Assembly: GCA_964598485.1 (NCBI GenBank)
Contig: CAZRCD010000004.1
Location: forward strand, 85,079 to 149,078
Direction: 5' to 3'
Length of the DNA stretch: 64,000 bases
From: SOJA01 sp964598485
GTDB taxonomy: Archaea; Thermoproteota; Bathyarchaeia; Bathyarchaeales; Bathycorpusculaceae
Shown here: positions 17,806-26,849 of the stretch, piece after piece
Layout of the letters: each line of letters begins with the position of its first letter
Position numbering within the stretch: position 1 is the stretch's first letter
Made by a program: the position numbers and the translations under genes
Notes under the pieces: generated by a model
Told to the model about the DNA's origin: nothing
The model's input: only the letters and a program-made list of their open reading frames with translations
Databases searched by the model: none

Positions 17806-19098
17806 GTGAGTGCCGTTAGAGAAAGATTAAGAATCAAAGAGGAAAATCTGAAGCAGATCAATAATTTTCTTCTGAGAGAAGATAACCCTCTTATAAATGG
17901 CTTACTAGAAATCGTTGAGAAATATGGCGGCGTTGACGAGATCAACCGCAAAGCCAGAGAAGCCCGTAAACTCGAAAACCTCATGGAAAGACTTAGGAGA
18001 AACAATTCACCTTATGTGAAGGATCTTGAATGGCTGATTGAACAAAGGGATAATGGAGCGTTTATCAACATCCTAGAATATCGCAGAAAAATTTTGGGAT
18101 ATAAGGCTAGTTCCATGAAGTTTGATGATTCTTTTGCGGTAACTCTTGAAATTAGTGCATGTAACTTCTTCCCGTGGCTTATCGAAGAGGCGAAAAAAAC
18201 CATTGAACAGCAGAATCTTATGCCCGCCCGTTACATTCGAGTCCGATCTATGAAAGAACAAGTTGAAGACGATCACATTCTCGCTTTTGCAGCAGCCATG
18301 CAGATCATAGGTGCTTCCTACGTGGAAACGTTAGATACAAAAGGAACAATGCCTGGACCTGATGGTCAGCCCATTAACGTTCATTTGGGCGGACCAGAAA
18401 CCATCACGGGTTATTTCGGAGGAGTAGGAGTGCCGAACGAATACGCTTTGAAGTGGGTTGACGAATTCCTTTATTACTATACTGAATATGGCATTCGACA
18501 AGTTTTGAATGTGAACATAGGTACTGTGATGCTTGGGTATTGGCTTCACAAACTTGGAATTGACTTGGAATTTAAGATTTCAGTTTATCTTGGTAATGAC
18601 AATCCTTATGCGTGTTTTTGGACATTGATGACTGCGAAACTCTTTAGCCGAGATGATGGGACAACACCTCTCATAGGCTTTAACCTCTCAAATGCCGTCA
18701 ACAATGAGACCATTGAGTTGTCAGCTTATATACGGAAAGACTTTGGCTTCGAAGACATTGTACGCATCGAACATCACATCGTGGAAACCTACAAGAGCAT
18801 TGTGAGACAACCATACAACAGACTCGACGAACTTGTGGAAATAGCAGACCATGTGAAAAACGTCAGTGCTAAACATGAAGGTGCTTTCCCAGAGATTGAG
18901 GCAACTCGAGAGCATCCTTCGGATATTTTGGAATACTTCATTCCAAAAAAAGACATAGTTGCACAAGGATTGATGCCAAAGCTCCTAATCAACTACCTTG
19001 ATAAACATGATTCGGTGAACAGAACAGCCAGAGCCCTCACGGAACGAGGCTTAACCTTTATTGCAGCTCAGAACTTGCACAGAAATAGTACTTTTTAG
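17806..19098 (+). CDS. Conserved-looking 430-residue protein, unrecognised
   Basis: I do not recognise the family. The N-terminal 85 residues are helical and charged (IKEENLKQINNFLLREDNPL; EARKLENLMERLRR). From about residue 100 the sequence alternates strands and helices like a TIM-barrel enzyme, with RYIRVRSMKEQVEDDHI, a glycine-rich NVHLGGPETITGYFGGVGVP, IGFNLSNAVNNETIE, EHHIVETYKSI and a striking SAKHEGAFPEIEATREHPSD. Several His/Glu/Asp clusters suggest a metal or phosphate site. GTG 17806 follows a strong CGGGAGG at the right distance, and GCTTAAAT about 45 bases upstream is a TATA candidate. Confidence 0.7.
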   Translation: MSAVRERLRIKEENLKQINNFLLREDNPLINGLLEIVEKYGGVDEINRKAREARKLENLMERLRRNNSPYVKDLEWLIEQRDNGAFINILEYRRKILGYKASSMKFDDSFAVTLEISACNFFPWLIEEAKKTIEQQNLMPARYIRVRSMKEQVEDDHILAFAAAMQIIGASYVETLDTKGTMPGPDGQPINVHLGGPETITGYFGGVGVPNEYALKWVDEFLYYYTEYGIRQVLNVNIGTVMLGYWLHKLGIDLEFKISVYLGNDNPYACFWTLMTAKLFSRDDGTTPLIGFNLSNAVNNETIELSAYIRKDFGFEDIVRIEHHIVETYKSIVRQPYNRLDELVEIADHVKNVSAKHEGAFPEIEATREHPSDILEYFIPKKDIVAQGLMPKLLINYLDKHDSVNRTARALTERGLTFIAAQNLHRNSTF

Positions 19099-19146
19099 AT
19101 GTTATAAGTCAAGCATCAAAAAAGAGAATAAAGGGGAAATAACGAG

Positions 19147-19971
19147 CTACCAATATTGTTTAGGTTTCCGCATCATCAGGTAGATTGTTGTAGCTACAAA
19201 GCAAACAGTTGTTATCGCTAGAACAATCGCCACGTTTGTCGTAGTGTCAAGTCCGCCTATACTGCCTTTAAGATCCCAGTAAGTTTGATTCAGGGAAGTG
19301 TAGTTTTGATGAAGCTCCCAGAAAGTCTGGTTTAAGAGAACAAAGTTTTCTGCGGTGAGGTTCATTTGGAAACTTTCCCAAAAAGCTTGGTAAAGCTGCT
19401 CAAAAGTGCTGTTTAATCCCCAATAAGTGTTATTTAACTGTTGATAGCTTTCGTTCAAATTTTTAAGTGTGTTTTCAAGTTCTTCCAAATAGACATTTCT
19501 AACGATGGTAATCGAGAAATTCGGGTTATATTCAAAAGGCGAGTCTACAATGGCATATCGGAGATGTAGTTCAGCGTAGGTTGCATCCCAAACATCATTG
19601 GGTATGTGCACCGTACAGTTATATGGGTATGTATGATTGAAGACTAGGGGAATGTTTTCCATTACATATGTAGAATGCAGCGGAGGTTCAGTCTTTTCTT
19701 GACCACATCTGAAACCGTAAACTTTGAGGGTGAGGTAATCCATGTTAACACCGTCGGCTGTACAATTAATCCACAAATTAATTGTTATATTTTCGCCGGG
19801 CGTCGTCTCTTGTGTAGCACTGAATTTGATTGAAATCCCAGCATAGCTTTTGGAGAAGAAGGTTTGCATCTCGTCCGAAGTTGGTGCTGTGGCGTTTTGA
19901 ATAAGTGCTAGTGTAAGAATTAGCATAACGGAAATTGTTGTTAGAGTTTTTAATTTCTTCAATACTTTCAC
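19147..19971 (-). CDS. Secreted, membrane-anchored coiled-coil protein
   Basis: A 274-residue protein with a signal peptide (about 1-28, ending near QNATAPT), a beta-rich extracellular domain (45-165), a run of N-rich heptad-like repeats (about 168-240) and a C-terminal TM helix (about 247-266) with basic tail. There are many N-x-S/T sites, as in archaeal S-layer-associated glycoproteins. The repeats (NESYQQLNNTYWGLNSTF; NQTFWELHQNYTSLNQTYW) suggest a stalk that holds the domain away from the membrane. Function unknown. Confidence 0.72.
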   Translation of the reverse strand: MKVLKKLKTLTTISVMLILTLALIQNATAPTSDEMQTFFSKSYAGISIKFSATQETTPGENITINLWINCTADGVNMDYLTLKVYGFRCGQEKTEPPLHSTYVMENIPLVFNHTYPYNCTVHIPNDVWDATYAELHLRYAIVDSPFEYNPNFSITIVRNVYLEELENTLKNLNESYQQLNNTYWGLNSTFEQLYQAFWESFQMNLTAENFVLLNQTFWELHQNYTSLNQTYWDLKGSIGGLDTTTNVAIVLAITTVCFVATTIYLMMRKPKQYW

Positions 19972-20154
19972 CGTTTTGAGAGAATTATTGATTGTGTTTT
20001 GTGCAGATCTAGTTTATTTAATTTATGCAGAAGATGGAATGCTTAACTCAGAGATACCAATTGAGTCGCAAAAATTGTTTAAAGCAGCTTCATTCTCGTT
20101 TACTATTCAACCGCTTTCCAAAAAAAGTTTTCGAATTTTGATGCGTGAAAACGG

Positions 20155-20424
20155 TTATTTGATTGAGCGGATGAAGCGTTGGTACATGTAGATGAAGTAT
20201 ATGAGGGCGAAGGCAGTTAAGCCGATTTCGAATGTCAAGATGGCTGGATTGTTTTCGACAGCCATGAAATATCCATGTTGCAATATGTCAGTGAAGACTA
20301 GGATCTGGAGGAATATTGCTCCGCCTAGACAGCTTAAGCCTAAGCTGTGAAGCAGCAATCGTATTCGGCGGTCATGCGTTGTAGTTTTCATTATTATCGT
20401 GAATAGCAAGATGCAATACGTCAA
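20155..20424 (-). CDS. Small membrane protein, two TM helices
   Basis: An 89-residue frame with hydrophobic segments at about 26-48 and 62-80, each flanked by basic residues (DRRIRLLLHSLG; QRFIRSIK). The true start may be ATG at residue 12 (MKTTTHDRR). No family recognised. Composition is typical of a membrane protein and the opposite strand offers nothing better. Confidence 0.5.
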   Translation of the reverse strand: MTYCILLFTIIMKTTTHDRRIRLLLHSLGLSCLGGAIFLQILVFTDILQHGYFMAVENNPAILTFEIGLTAFALIYFIYMYQRFIRSIK

Positions 20425-20575
20425 CTTATATGTTATGAATCATCACACACGACAAAACCTAATTATTACACTTTCTGATTTACAGTTATACTTCTAAAAC
20501 ATGACATATTCAAACTAGTTTCAACATGAGAACTATAAAGGCGTCTAGTTTTTCTTCGTGTAAATTTTGCAGCAG

Positions 20576-21556
20576 CTATACTCCAACCATATATCCCTTA
20601 TCTTTCTCAACAAGCACGGTTTCGCTTTTCAAATCTTCCATGAACTTGGCGAATAAATCTGCATGTTCCGTATGAACAGGAAAAACCTTACGTGCGTTGA
20701 TCTCTCCTAAAATATTTTTCAGTTGAAGCGGCATTATATGTCCAGAAACGTGCACATGATACTGCGGCAACCCATAATGCCTAAGCCAATTAACCAGCCT
20801 CTCAAAGTCAATCTCCATCTCCTCATTGAACGGCTCAGAAGCAGACAAAACATAGCAGCTGCCCGCTTTCGGGTTGATTTCCACAAGCTCCTCCAAATCG
20901 TAAAAAGACATGGCTAAAACTATTTCCCGTTGTCGCTTCGAAACTTCGAACACATCAACAATTTTGTCTGAATACTCCTCTATAATTTGTTTTTCCCATT
21001 TGCGATATTTTTTCTTCGATTTTCGAAATATTAATAAACTTTCATCACCCAAGCTTGGAACCTTCAAGTGTTTATCCTTGCGCAACGCTTTCAATATGTA
21101 AGCCTGTCTAAGTGAAACAGCAAGACGTCGCCCATTCTTCTTGGCTGTTCGATAAAAAGAATTCAACCTGTCAACATCAGCATAAGCAAAATCAGCAAGC
21201 ACCAAACCGCTTGTCTGCCCAACAATAATACTTAACTTGTTTTTGACTTCTGCTTCGGAAGAAATTGATGCACCAGTCATGTTCGTAGCTTCGGTGACAA
21301 CCGCAACTGGGTCTGCTTCTTTTGCCTTTTCAACAAAATCAGACGTCATCTCAGGCTTCGTTCCATGAGCCCTAAAATCTCCAGTATAAACAACAGCGCC
21401 ATTAGAAGTATGAATAATGAAGCCATAGGCTCCTGGAACAGAATGATCAACATGAACTAGCTCAATCTCTAAACCATCCACAGTAATCGAGTCTCCTGTT
21501 CTAAAAGACGTAAACAATACGTCTTTAACGTCAAACTCCAACGCGGTAGCACGCAT
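20576..21556 (-). CDS. RNase J-like metallo-beta-lactamase/beta-CASP, C-terminal part of a split gene
   Basis: Carries the latter part of an RNase J/CPSF-type nuclease: VVYTGDFRAHG with the metal Asp, VTEATNMTG with SEAEV (beta-CASP motif A region), HVHVSGH and the closing VFPVHTEH. It lacks the HxHxDH site, which is in the preceding frame. The two frames are offset by one base: the first ends TGA at 21558-21560 and this one has ATG at 21554-21556 (TGAAATG). The change is a probable one-base insertion, either a real lesion or a sequencing error; reinitiation at this ATG is conceivable. Confidence 0.72.
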   Translation of the reverse strand: MRATALEFDVKDVLFTSFRTGDSITVDGLEIELVHVDHSVPGAYGFIIHTSNGAVVYTGDFRAHGTKPEMTSDFVEKAKEADPVAVVTEATNMTGASISSEAEVKNKLSIIVGQTSGLVLADFAYADVDRLNSFYRTAKKNGRRLAVSLRQAYILKALRKDKHLKVPSLGDESLLIFRKSKKKYRKWEKQIIEEYSDKIVDVFEVSKRQREIVLAMSFYDLEELVEINPKAGSCYVLSASEPFNEEMEIDFERLVNWLRHYGLPQYHVHVSGHIMPLQLKNILGEINARKVFPVHTEHADLFAKFMEDLKSETVLVEKDKGYMVGV

Positions 21557-21557
21557 T

Positions 21558-21935
21558 TCACCGCGCCTGCAAAATAATCTTCGTTGTCTCTCCACAGTAC
21601 ACTGGAATTTCACGGTTTATGAAAGATATGTAAGCTGAGTGATCCATATGGGCGTGCGAAAGGAAAACAGCATCAACTTCTGCAGTCTTATCATCAAACC
21701 TGTAAAAGCCTTCAAGTTTCGGCAGAATTCCAAGCTCTTGCAAGCTTTTTTCGCTTCTAGGCGAAAGGAAAGGCAACGAATAATACTGCTTTTTCAAAGC
21801 AAAGGACATGCCAAAATCCAAGAAGATTTTTGTGCCTCTGTCTTGCAGTAGAATTTTGTTTCCGCCAATCTCATCTACTCCACCATAAAACGTCAACGAA
21901 GTGTTTAGCTTCACCAATTCATACACCAACGACAA
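21558..21935 (-). CDS. RNase J-like metallo-beta-lactamase, N-terminal part of a split gene
   Basis: Residues up to 125 give the start of a metallo-beta-lactamase nuclease: LTFYGGVDEIGGNKILL, FLDFG and the metal site SHAHMDHSAY. The frame stops at TGA 21558 right after the strand IPVYCGETTKIIL, where intact homologues continue into the beta-CASP part found in the next frame. Together the halves would give about 450 residues, normal for RNase J-type enzymes acting in RNA maturation and decay. The TTG start at 21935 is uncertain. Confidence 0.7.
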   Translation of the reverse strand: MSLVYELVKLNTSLTFYGGVDEIGGNKILLQDRGTKIFLDFGMSFALKKQYYSLPFLSPRSEKSLQELGILPKLEGFYRFDDKTAEVDAVFLSHAHMDHSAYISFINREIPVYCGETTKIILQAR

Positions 21936-22063
21936 AGAAACTTTCTGTGTCGTCTATCCTGAATAGGCTTTTTGAACACATAGCGCATGCTAACAATTAT
22001 TTGAAGATAGTAATATTTTTTAGTAAGTACCATGTGGTTATGCCATACAATGGAGGTCAAAAC

Positions 22064-22198
22064 GTGGCTAGAAGAAGCAAAAAAGACAAAGCTGCAGGTC
22101 GGGAAAAACATAAACAATTAAAAAAAGCTAAGAAGATGCAGAAGAAACAGAAAAAGAAAGTTGAGCTTCCTACAAGACATAAAAAAGGAAAAAGATAG
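22064..22198 (+). CDS. Small lysine-rich basic protein
   Basis: A 44-residue frame of extreme basicity: more than half of the residues are Lys or Arg, with almost no hydrophobic residues, ending in ELPTRHKKGKR. GTG 22064 is preceded by a near-perfect GGAGGT six bases upstream, which is the main reason to call it a gene. Such proteins are usually RNA- or ribosome-associated, but I recognise no family. Confidence 0.55.
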   Translation: MARRSKKDKAAGREKHKQLKKAKKMQKKQKKKVELPTRHKKGKR

Positions 22199-22210
22199 TA
22201 TTAATCGCAC

Positions 22211-23917
22211 TCATTCCTTCAGCTTACCCATCTGTCTACAAATGCTTGAAATAGCGAAAATTACACTTGGAAAAGTGAATATACTGAAAACCTTCGTGTA
22301 CTTCGGATTCCCAACCTTTCTAACAAGTTTAACATCCCCTCCAGCCTCTAAATAACCTTCAACAAATGCTTTTGTAATGAGCTCTGCTGGGCGCGTTCCC
22401 ACAAGAGGTGGAAGGTAATGCCCCGTGAAATACAGAAATTCGGCAATATCCCAAACCTTGTCACCTTTCCTGGATCCTTGCTCCAGATCGAGCAGGCAGA
22501 TTTCACCATTTTTTTCTCTAACCATAATATTCTCAGGTTTTGTATCTCCTAAAGCTATGCTCAGAGCGTGCACCTTTGCGAATTTTTCGCCGACCCTGCT
22601 TATGATGCCCAATTCATTTTTCAAACTTTCATCCGTTTGTGATTTCACGATCCTTTTTATTGTTTTATCGAGTTTTTCTCCTTCAACGTATTCCATGAAA
22701 ATTAAGCGTTCACCATGGCTTACATGCAGAATCTTAGGAACATCAAAACCCATACTGTTCAACTGCTGATTTATAGCACATTCCCTTTCAAGCCTCAAGC
22801 GTCCCAAAACAGCAAAAGTTCTTGTCCCCAGAGTCCATAGATTGAGAGGGAACCATTTAAAACTTGACCAGTCCTTAAACCTTTTAACGACAACTTTCTC
22901 TCTGTCATTATTTACAGAAGCACTAACTAAATAGACATCGTTGAAAACACCACCAATCTTCTCAATCTCGATTTCAGCTGCCTCGCCCCTTGAAAGCACT
23001 CTCCTTGCAAAAGCTTCTATGTCCATTTTAGCTGACAAAGGAACAAGCCCACGAGCCGTAGGAATACACAGATATTTCAGGGGATCCTCAAGTTGATGGA
23101 TAGATTTCGAGTTTTCTCTAACATCCCACTGAAAGCTATTCATTCCTCTGTTTTGCGACAGAAAACCTAAAGTCTTTGAAAAAGTGCCCAGCAAAGAATT
23201 GAATAAAGCCCTTTCGGCAGTCTTGAAAACATTGATAAAACGAATTTTCTTGCTTTCAACCTTCTCCACAAATTTTTTAGAAATTTTTACGTACCCATCT
23301 GAAAAAGTAATTACATCTTCTTCCTCTAATTCCCTTAACGCCTCCAAATATCCGCGCATAACCAATTTGACATTCTCTTTTTTAGCATCGTTTTGCATGA
23401 AGTTTAACACGGTATAAATCATCGGCGGGAAAAGCCTAGCTCTGCTCATCATGGTTTCATACATAAAATACTCTGGTTTTATGTGAAAATTGTAGGATAA
23501 TTCCGGAAAATCCAAAACGAGATTTTCGAAGAGTTCAAGAATTAAACGCTTTTTCAATTTAACCTCTTGAAGATGCAAGTAATCCTCGTTTTTTAGGGCA
23601 ACATATGGAAAGATTATTCCTTCAGCCAACGCCTCGCCTAAAAATCCTCTATCCACATCCCTCTCAAAAACCCATTCGTCAACAGCAAAAACAATAACAC
23701 TTCTATCATCCAAAACTTTAACATAACTCATCAACCTAGGCTGAAAACCGCGAATTACAAGCAATACTTCAAGAACTGTTTTCGCATCAGTCAGTCCCAA
23801 GGCATAATCACCAACTATACATGCTGTCGTAATTTGGCACGAACCAGCAATACGCCTGCAAAAACTGACAATTTGCCTTTTCAATTTTCCATCCGGATGC
23901 TTCAATTGCCTAGACAA
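22211..23917 (-). CDS. Protein kinase-like protein with N-terminal degenerate nucleotidyltransferase domain
   Basis: A 568-residue fusion. Residues 1-130 look like the NTase fold (IVGDYALGLTDAKTVLEVLLVI) but the usual S-D-x-D pair is not intact, so this half is probably inactive or a sensor. A helical linker follows (140-300). Residues about 310-540 are an atypical kinase: Lys345 in VVVKRF, catalytic loop LGDTKPENIMV with Asp458, LLDLEQG with metal Asp477, and KVWDIAEFLY. The catalytic loop resembles Bud32/WaaP/APH-type kinases. Likely a signalling or small-molecule kinase; target unknown. Confidence 0.72.
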   Translation of the reverse strand: MSRQLKHPDGKLKRQIVSFCRRIAGSCQITTACIVGDYALGLTDAKTVLEVLLVIRGFQPRLMSYVKVLDDRSVIVFAVDEWVFERDVDRGFLGEALAEGIIFPYVALKNEDYLHLQEVKLKKRLILELFENLVLDFPELSYNFHIKPEYFMYETMMSRARLFPPMIYTVLNFMQNDAKKENVKLVMRGYLEALRELEEEDVITFSDGYVKISKKFVEKVESKKIRFINVFKTAERALFNSLLGTFSKTLGFLSQNRGMNSFQWDVRENSKSIHQLEDPLKYLCIPTARGLVPLSAKMDIEAFARRVLSRGEAAEIEIEKIGGVFNDVYLVSASVNNDREKVVVKRFKDWSSFKWFPLNLWTLGTRTFAVLGRLRLERECAINQQLNSMGFDVPKILHVSHGERLIFMEYVEGEKLDKTIKRIVKSQTDESLKNELGIISRVGEKFAKVHALSIALGDTKPENIMVREKNGEICLLDLEQGSRKGDKVWDIAEFLYFTGHYLPPLVGTRPAELITKAFVEGYLEAGGDVKLVRKVGNPKYTKVFSIFTFPSVIFAISSICRQMGKLKE

Positions 23918-23973
23918 ACTTCCACCTGAAGCGACATAATCATAAACAAAATCTGTAACTCTTCAAGATATAG

Positions 23974-25347
23974 TTAATGCTTTTCAAGAATTTTGCCATA
24001 AGTTCTCAAAAACCTCAATGCCATGACTGCCTTTTCAGGTAAATTATACAGGGGTACGCTAGTCTTCCCTAAGACATTATATACGAGTGCGAAGTCCTCC
24101 CCGCCTGCTGGCACGTCAACAACTGGTTTATTTGGATATTTTGCTGCCACGTCTTTAATCACTTTGGCATCTTTCGGTTCAAAGAAGCAAGATTTAAGCA
24201 TGTTTATCACTAGGACGCCGTCCACGTTTTTGTCAGCGAGCACTAACTCCAAAACCTTGGAGTATCTTTCAGCTCTAGCGTCAGCTATCATATCTATAGG
24301 GTTTGTTGCATCCACGCCCGGGTAGAGGCTTTCAATCTTCTTCTTGGTGTGCTCAGACAAAGCTGCAAGCTTCAGATTGTTTCTTGCAACAGCATCTGCA
24401 GCCAGTATTGCTGGTCCACCCACATTGCTTATAACTGCCACATTATCTCCGCGCATTGGAGGCTGTTTCGAAAATGCTATGGCTGCGTTCATCAATTCTT
24501 CAATGTCTTCAACCCTTATTATTCCAGCTTTTTTGAAGGCTGCATCAAAGATTTCGTCCGATCCTGCAATTGAAGCTGTATGTGATTTTGCTCTTTTTGC
24601 TGATTGCTGTGTTATTCCGCCTTTTAGAGCTAGAATAGGCTTTTTCTTCACTATTTTTCTCGCTTCTTCTATGAATTTCCTTCCTTCTTTTACTCCTTCC
24701 ATGTATAGGCAAATGACCTGTGTTTTTCTGTCGTTTCCATAATACCGTAGCAAATCAACGTCATCAACATCTATTTTGTCTCCTACGAAAGCGAATTTGC
24801 TTATGCCAACATTATAAAAGCATGCCCAGTCAAGAAGACAAGCGCCGACTCCGCCACTCTGGGATATGACGGCAATACTTCCCTTTCTAGGCATGACGTT
24901 TCTTTCAAAGGTTGTGTTTAATCCATTGGCAGTGTTTATGACGCCCATAATCGTGTTTGGTCCTAAAATTCTAACGTCATGCTCTTCTTTAATCTTGAGC
25001 AGCTGCTGACGCTGTTCATCTTTGAACCCACCAGTAATCATTACAAGAGCTTTCACGCCCATTTTCGCGCATTTTTCTGCGTGTTCAACCGATTGTTTTG
25101 GCGGAAGCATTATAACCGCAAGTTCAGGAGTTTCTGGCAACTTACTTAGCTTGTTGTAACCATGTTTTCCATCCGCATCTAAAACGTAAGTTTTTTCACG
25201 AAAGAATTTTCTCATATTGTAAATGACGCTTTTGAAAAGCTGGGGAGAAGCCATTCCAACTCTTTCTCGGATCTTACTTGAACCTACTAGAAGAACCCTT
25301 TGCGGTTCAAAGATAGCCTTCACTCCATTCATAGATTTAGCCTTCAA
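23974..25347 (-). CDS. Acyl-CoA synthetase (NDP-forming), alpha subunit
   Basis: A 457-residue alpha subunit of the succinyl-CoA synthetase superfamily: CoA-binding Rossmann domain (1-125; LLVGSSKIRERVG), two succinyl-CoA-ligase-type flavodoxin folds (125-300, 300-455), SQSGGVGA at 162-169 and the phosphorylated His256 in KSHTASIAGS. These enzymes make acetate (or another acid) and ATP from acyl-CoA, ADP and phosphate. The ATP-grasp beta subunit is not adjacent and must be elsewhere. ATG at residue 6 is a possible alternative start. Confidence 0.88.
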   Translation of the reverse strand: MKAKSMNGVKAIFEPQRVLLVGSSKIRERVGMASPQLFKSVIYNMRKFFREKTYVLDADGKHGYNKLSKLPETPELAVIMLPPKQSVEHAEKCAKMGVKALVMITGGFKDEQRQQLLKIKEEHDVRILGPNTIMGVINTANGLNTTFERNVMPRKGSIAVISQSGGVGACLLDWACFYNVGISKFAFVGDKIDVDDVDLLRYYGNDRKTQVICLYMEGVKEGRKFIEEARKIVKKKPILALKGGITQQSAKRAKSHTASIAGSDEIFDAAFKKAGIIRVEDIEELMNAAIAFSKQPPMRGDNVAVISNVGGPAILAADAVARNNLKLAALSEHTKKKIESLYPGVDATNPIDMIADARAERYSKVLELVLADKNVDGVLVINMLKSCFFEPKDAKVIKDVAAKYPNKPVVDVPAGGEDFALVYNVLGKTSVPLYNLPEKAVMALRFLRTYGKILEKH

Positions 25348-25428
25348 ACCAAACTTGTTGAGGAAGGAAAAAGATGGCGTTTCAGGTTCATAAATTTAAC
25401 CGTAGAAAGACTTGAAAAACCAGAGGAT

Positions 25429-26736
25429 TTACCGTGCTAACAGATCGAACGCTGTTTTTTCAGCCCTTTCCATAACAGCTTGCTCATCTAAAGTTTTCAC
25501 GTGCCGATTCTCCATCACAATCTTTCCGTCAACAATAACCGTGTCCACATCACTTCCATGCGCAGAATAAACGATGTTTGCGTAAATGTCATGTAAGGGT
25601 TTTAAATGAGGCTTTGAAAGGTCAACCAAGATTACGTCAGCTTTTTTGCCAACCTCAAGTGAACCAATGCTTTTCCAAAGTCTCAAGGCTTTAGCCCCAT
25701 TTACTGTCGCCATCCTCAAAACTTCATACACTGGTAAAATCTTGGGATTCAAATAGACGAGCTTCTGAAGCAAAGTGGCGATTTTCACTGTTTCGAACAT
25801 GTCAAGTGTATTGTTGCTGGCTGGGCCATCTGTTCCCAGACTGACATTAACATCTAAATCAGTCAAATCTTTTACTTTTGCTGCACCTACACCGAGTTTC
25901 ATGTTAGCGACGGGAACATGAGCTACATTGACGCCACGTTTGGACAAAATCTGCATGCCCTTTCTTGACAGATTTGTGCAGTGAGCAGCAAGAACGTGAC
26001 CGCTAAAAAAGCCTATCTTTTCCAAAAATTCAACTTCACTAGAACTATATCTCTTCTCGAACTCCCTGAACATTTCTTTCGACTCAGCTAAATGAATATG
26101 AACGCCAACGTTTAATTCCAAGGATTTGTTCTTGATTTTGGTGAGAAGCTCAGGGCTGCAACTGTTAGCCGCGTGGGGCCCTAAAAAAGTGGTTACTCTG
26201 CCATTGGCGTATCCACGGAATTTTTCGGCAAAATTTATACTTTCGTTCAGCATTTTTTCGCCTAGTGCCTTGTTTCCAGCTTCAATTATGCCTTCCGCCA
26301 AAACACCTCTCAATCCGCTTTTCTCCACAACCTTTGCAACCATGTCCTCATGGAAATACATGTCAGCAAAACAAGTTGTTCCATTTTTTATCATTTCTAA
26401 GCAGCCTAAGAGGGTTCCAACATGAACATCTTCTGATTTGAGCTTAGCCTCTAAAGGCCAAATGGTCTTCTTCAGCCAAGTTTCTAAGGGTTGGTCTTCA
26501 GCTATTCCGCGGAAAAGGGTCATAGGCACGTGTGTGTGACAGTTAATCAAGCCGGGCATGGCAATTTTTTTCCTTGCGTTTATCTTTGTTTCTGCCTGTA
26601 TTTTGTTTGCAGATGCACGTTTGCCGACAAAAATTATTTTTCCGTTTTTTATGGCTAGGGCTCCATTTTCTATGAAATGCTTTCCGTTCATCGGTAGGAT
26701 GGTGCATCCGTAAATTAGGATGTCTGCTTTTTCCAA
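25429..26736 (-). CDS. mtaD: Amidohydrolase: MTA/SAH (5'-deoxyadenosine) deaminase family
   Basis: A 435-residue metal-dependent amidohydrolase. Visible features are NCHTHVPMTLFRG (metal His pair), HLAES, HCTNL, and GTDGPASNNTLDMF near residue 305 with the metal Asp, plus the composite beta-sandwich at both ends (GCTILPMNG; SLEVGKKADVILVD). This pattern fits the MtaD/DadD branch that deaminates 5'-methylthioadenosine, S-adenosylhomocysteine or 5'-deoxyadenosine, recycling products of SAM-dependent and radical SAM enzymes. The exact nucleoside cannot be decided from sequence. Confidence 0.87.
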   Translation of the reverse strand: MEKADILIYGCTILPMNGKHFIENGALAIKNGKIIFVGKRASANKIQAETKINARKKIAMPGLINCHTHVPMTLFRGIAEDQPLETWLKKTIWPLEAKLKSEDVHVGTLLGCLEMIKNGTTCFADMYFHEDMVAKVVEKSGLRGVLAEGIIEAGNKALGEKMLNESINFAEKFRGYANGRVTTFLGPHAANSCSPELLTKIKNKSLELNVGVHIHLAESKEMFREFEKRYSSSEVEFLEKIGFFSGHVLAAHCTNLSRKGMQILSKRGVNVAHVPVANMKLGVGAAKVKDLTDLDVNVSLGTDGPASNNTLDMFETVKIATLLQKLVYLNPKILPVYEVLRMATVNGAKALRLWKSIGSLEVGKKADVILVDLSKPHLKPLHDIYANIVYSAHGSDVDTVIVDGKIVMENRHVKTLDEQAVMERAEKTAFDLLAR

Positions 26737-26849
26737 TGCTGCATCCTTTGTACAAAAAGCGAAGTGTACAATAAAAAGTATGCTAATTGTTGCTAAGAAA
26801 CTCAGTGTTGTTAGTCTTCGTTAGGTTGAAAGATTGGTGGAGTTAGAAG

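Noticed and set aside
19976..20191. 71-codon plus-strand frame
   Set aside because: No ribosome binding site, no recognisable pattern; probably chance frame between two minus-strand genes.
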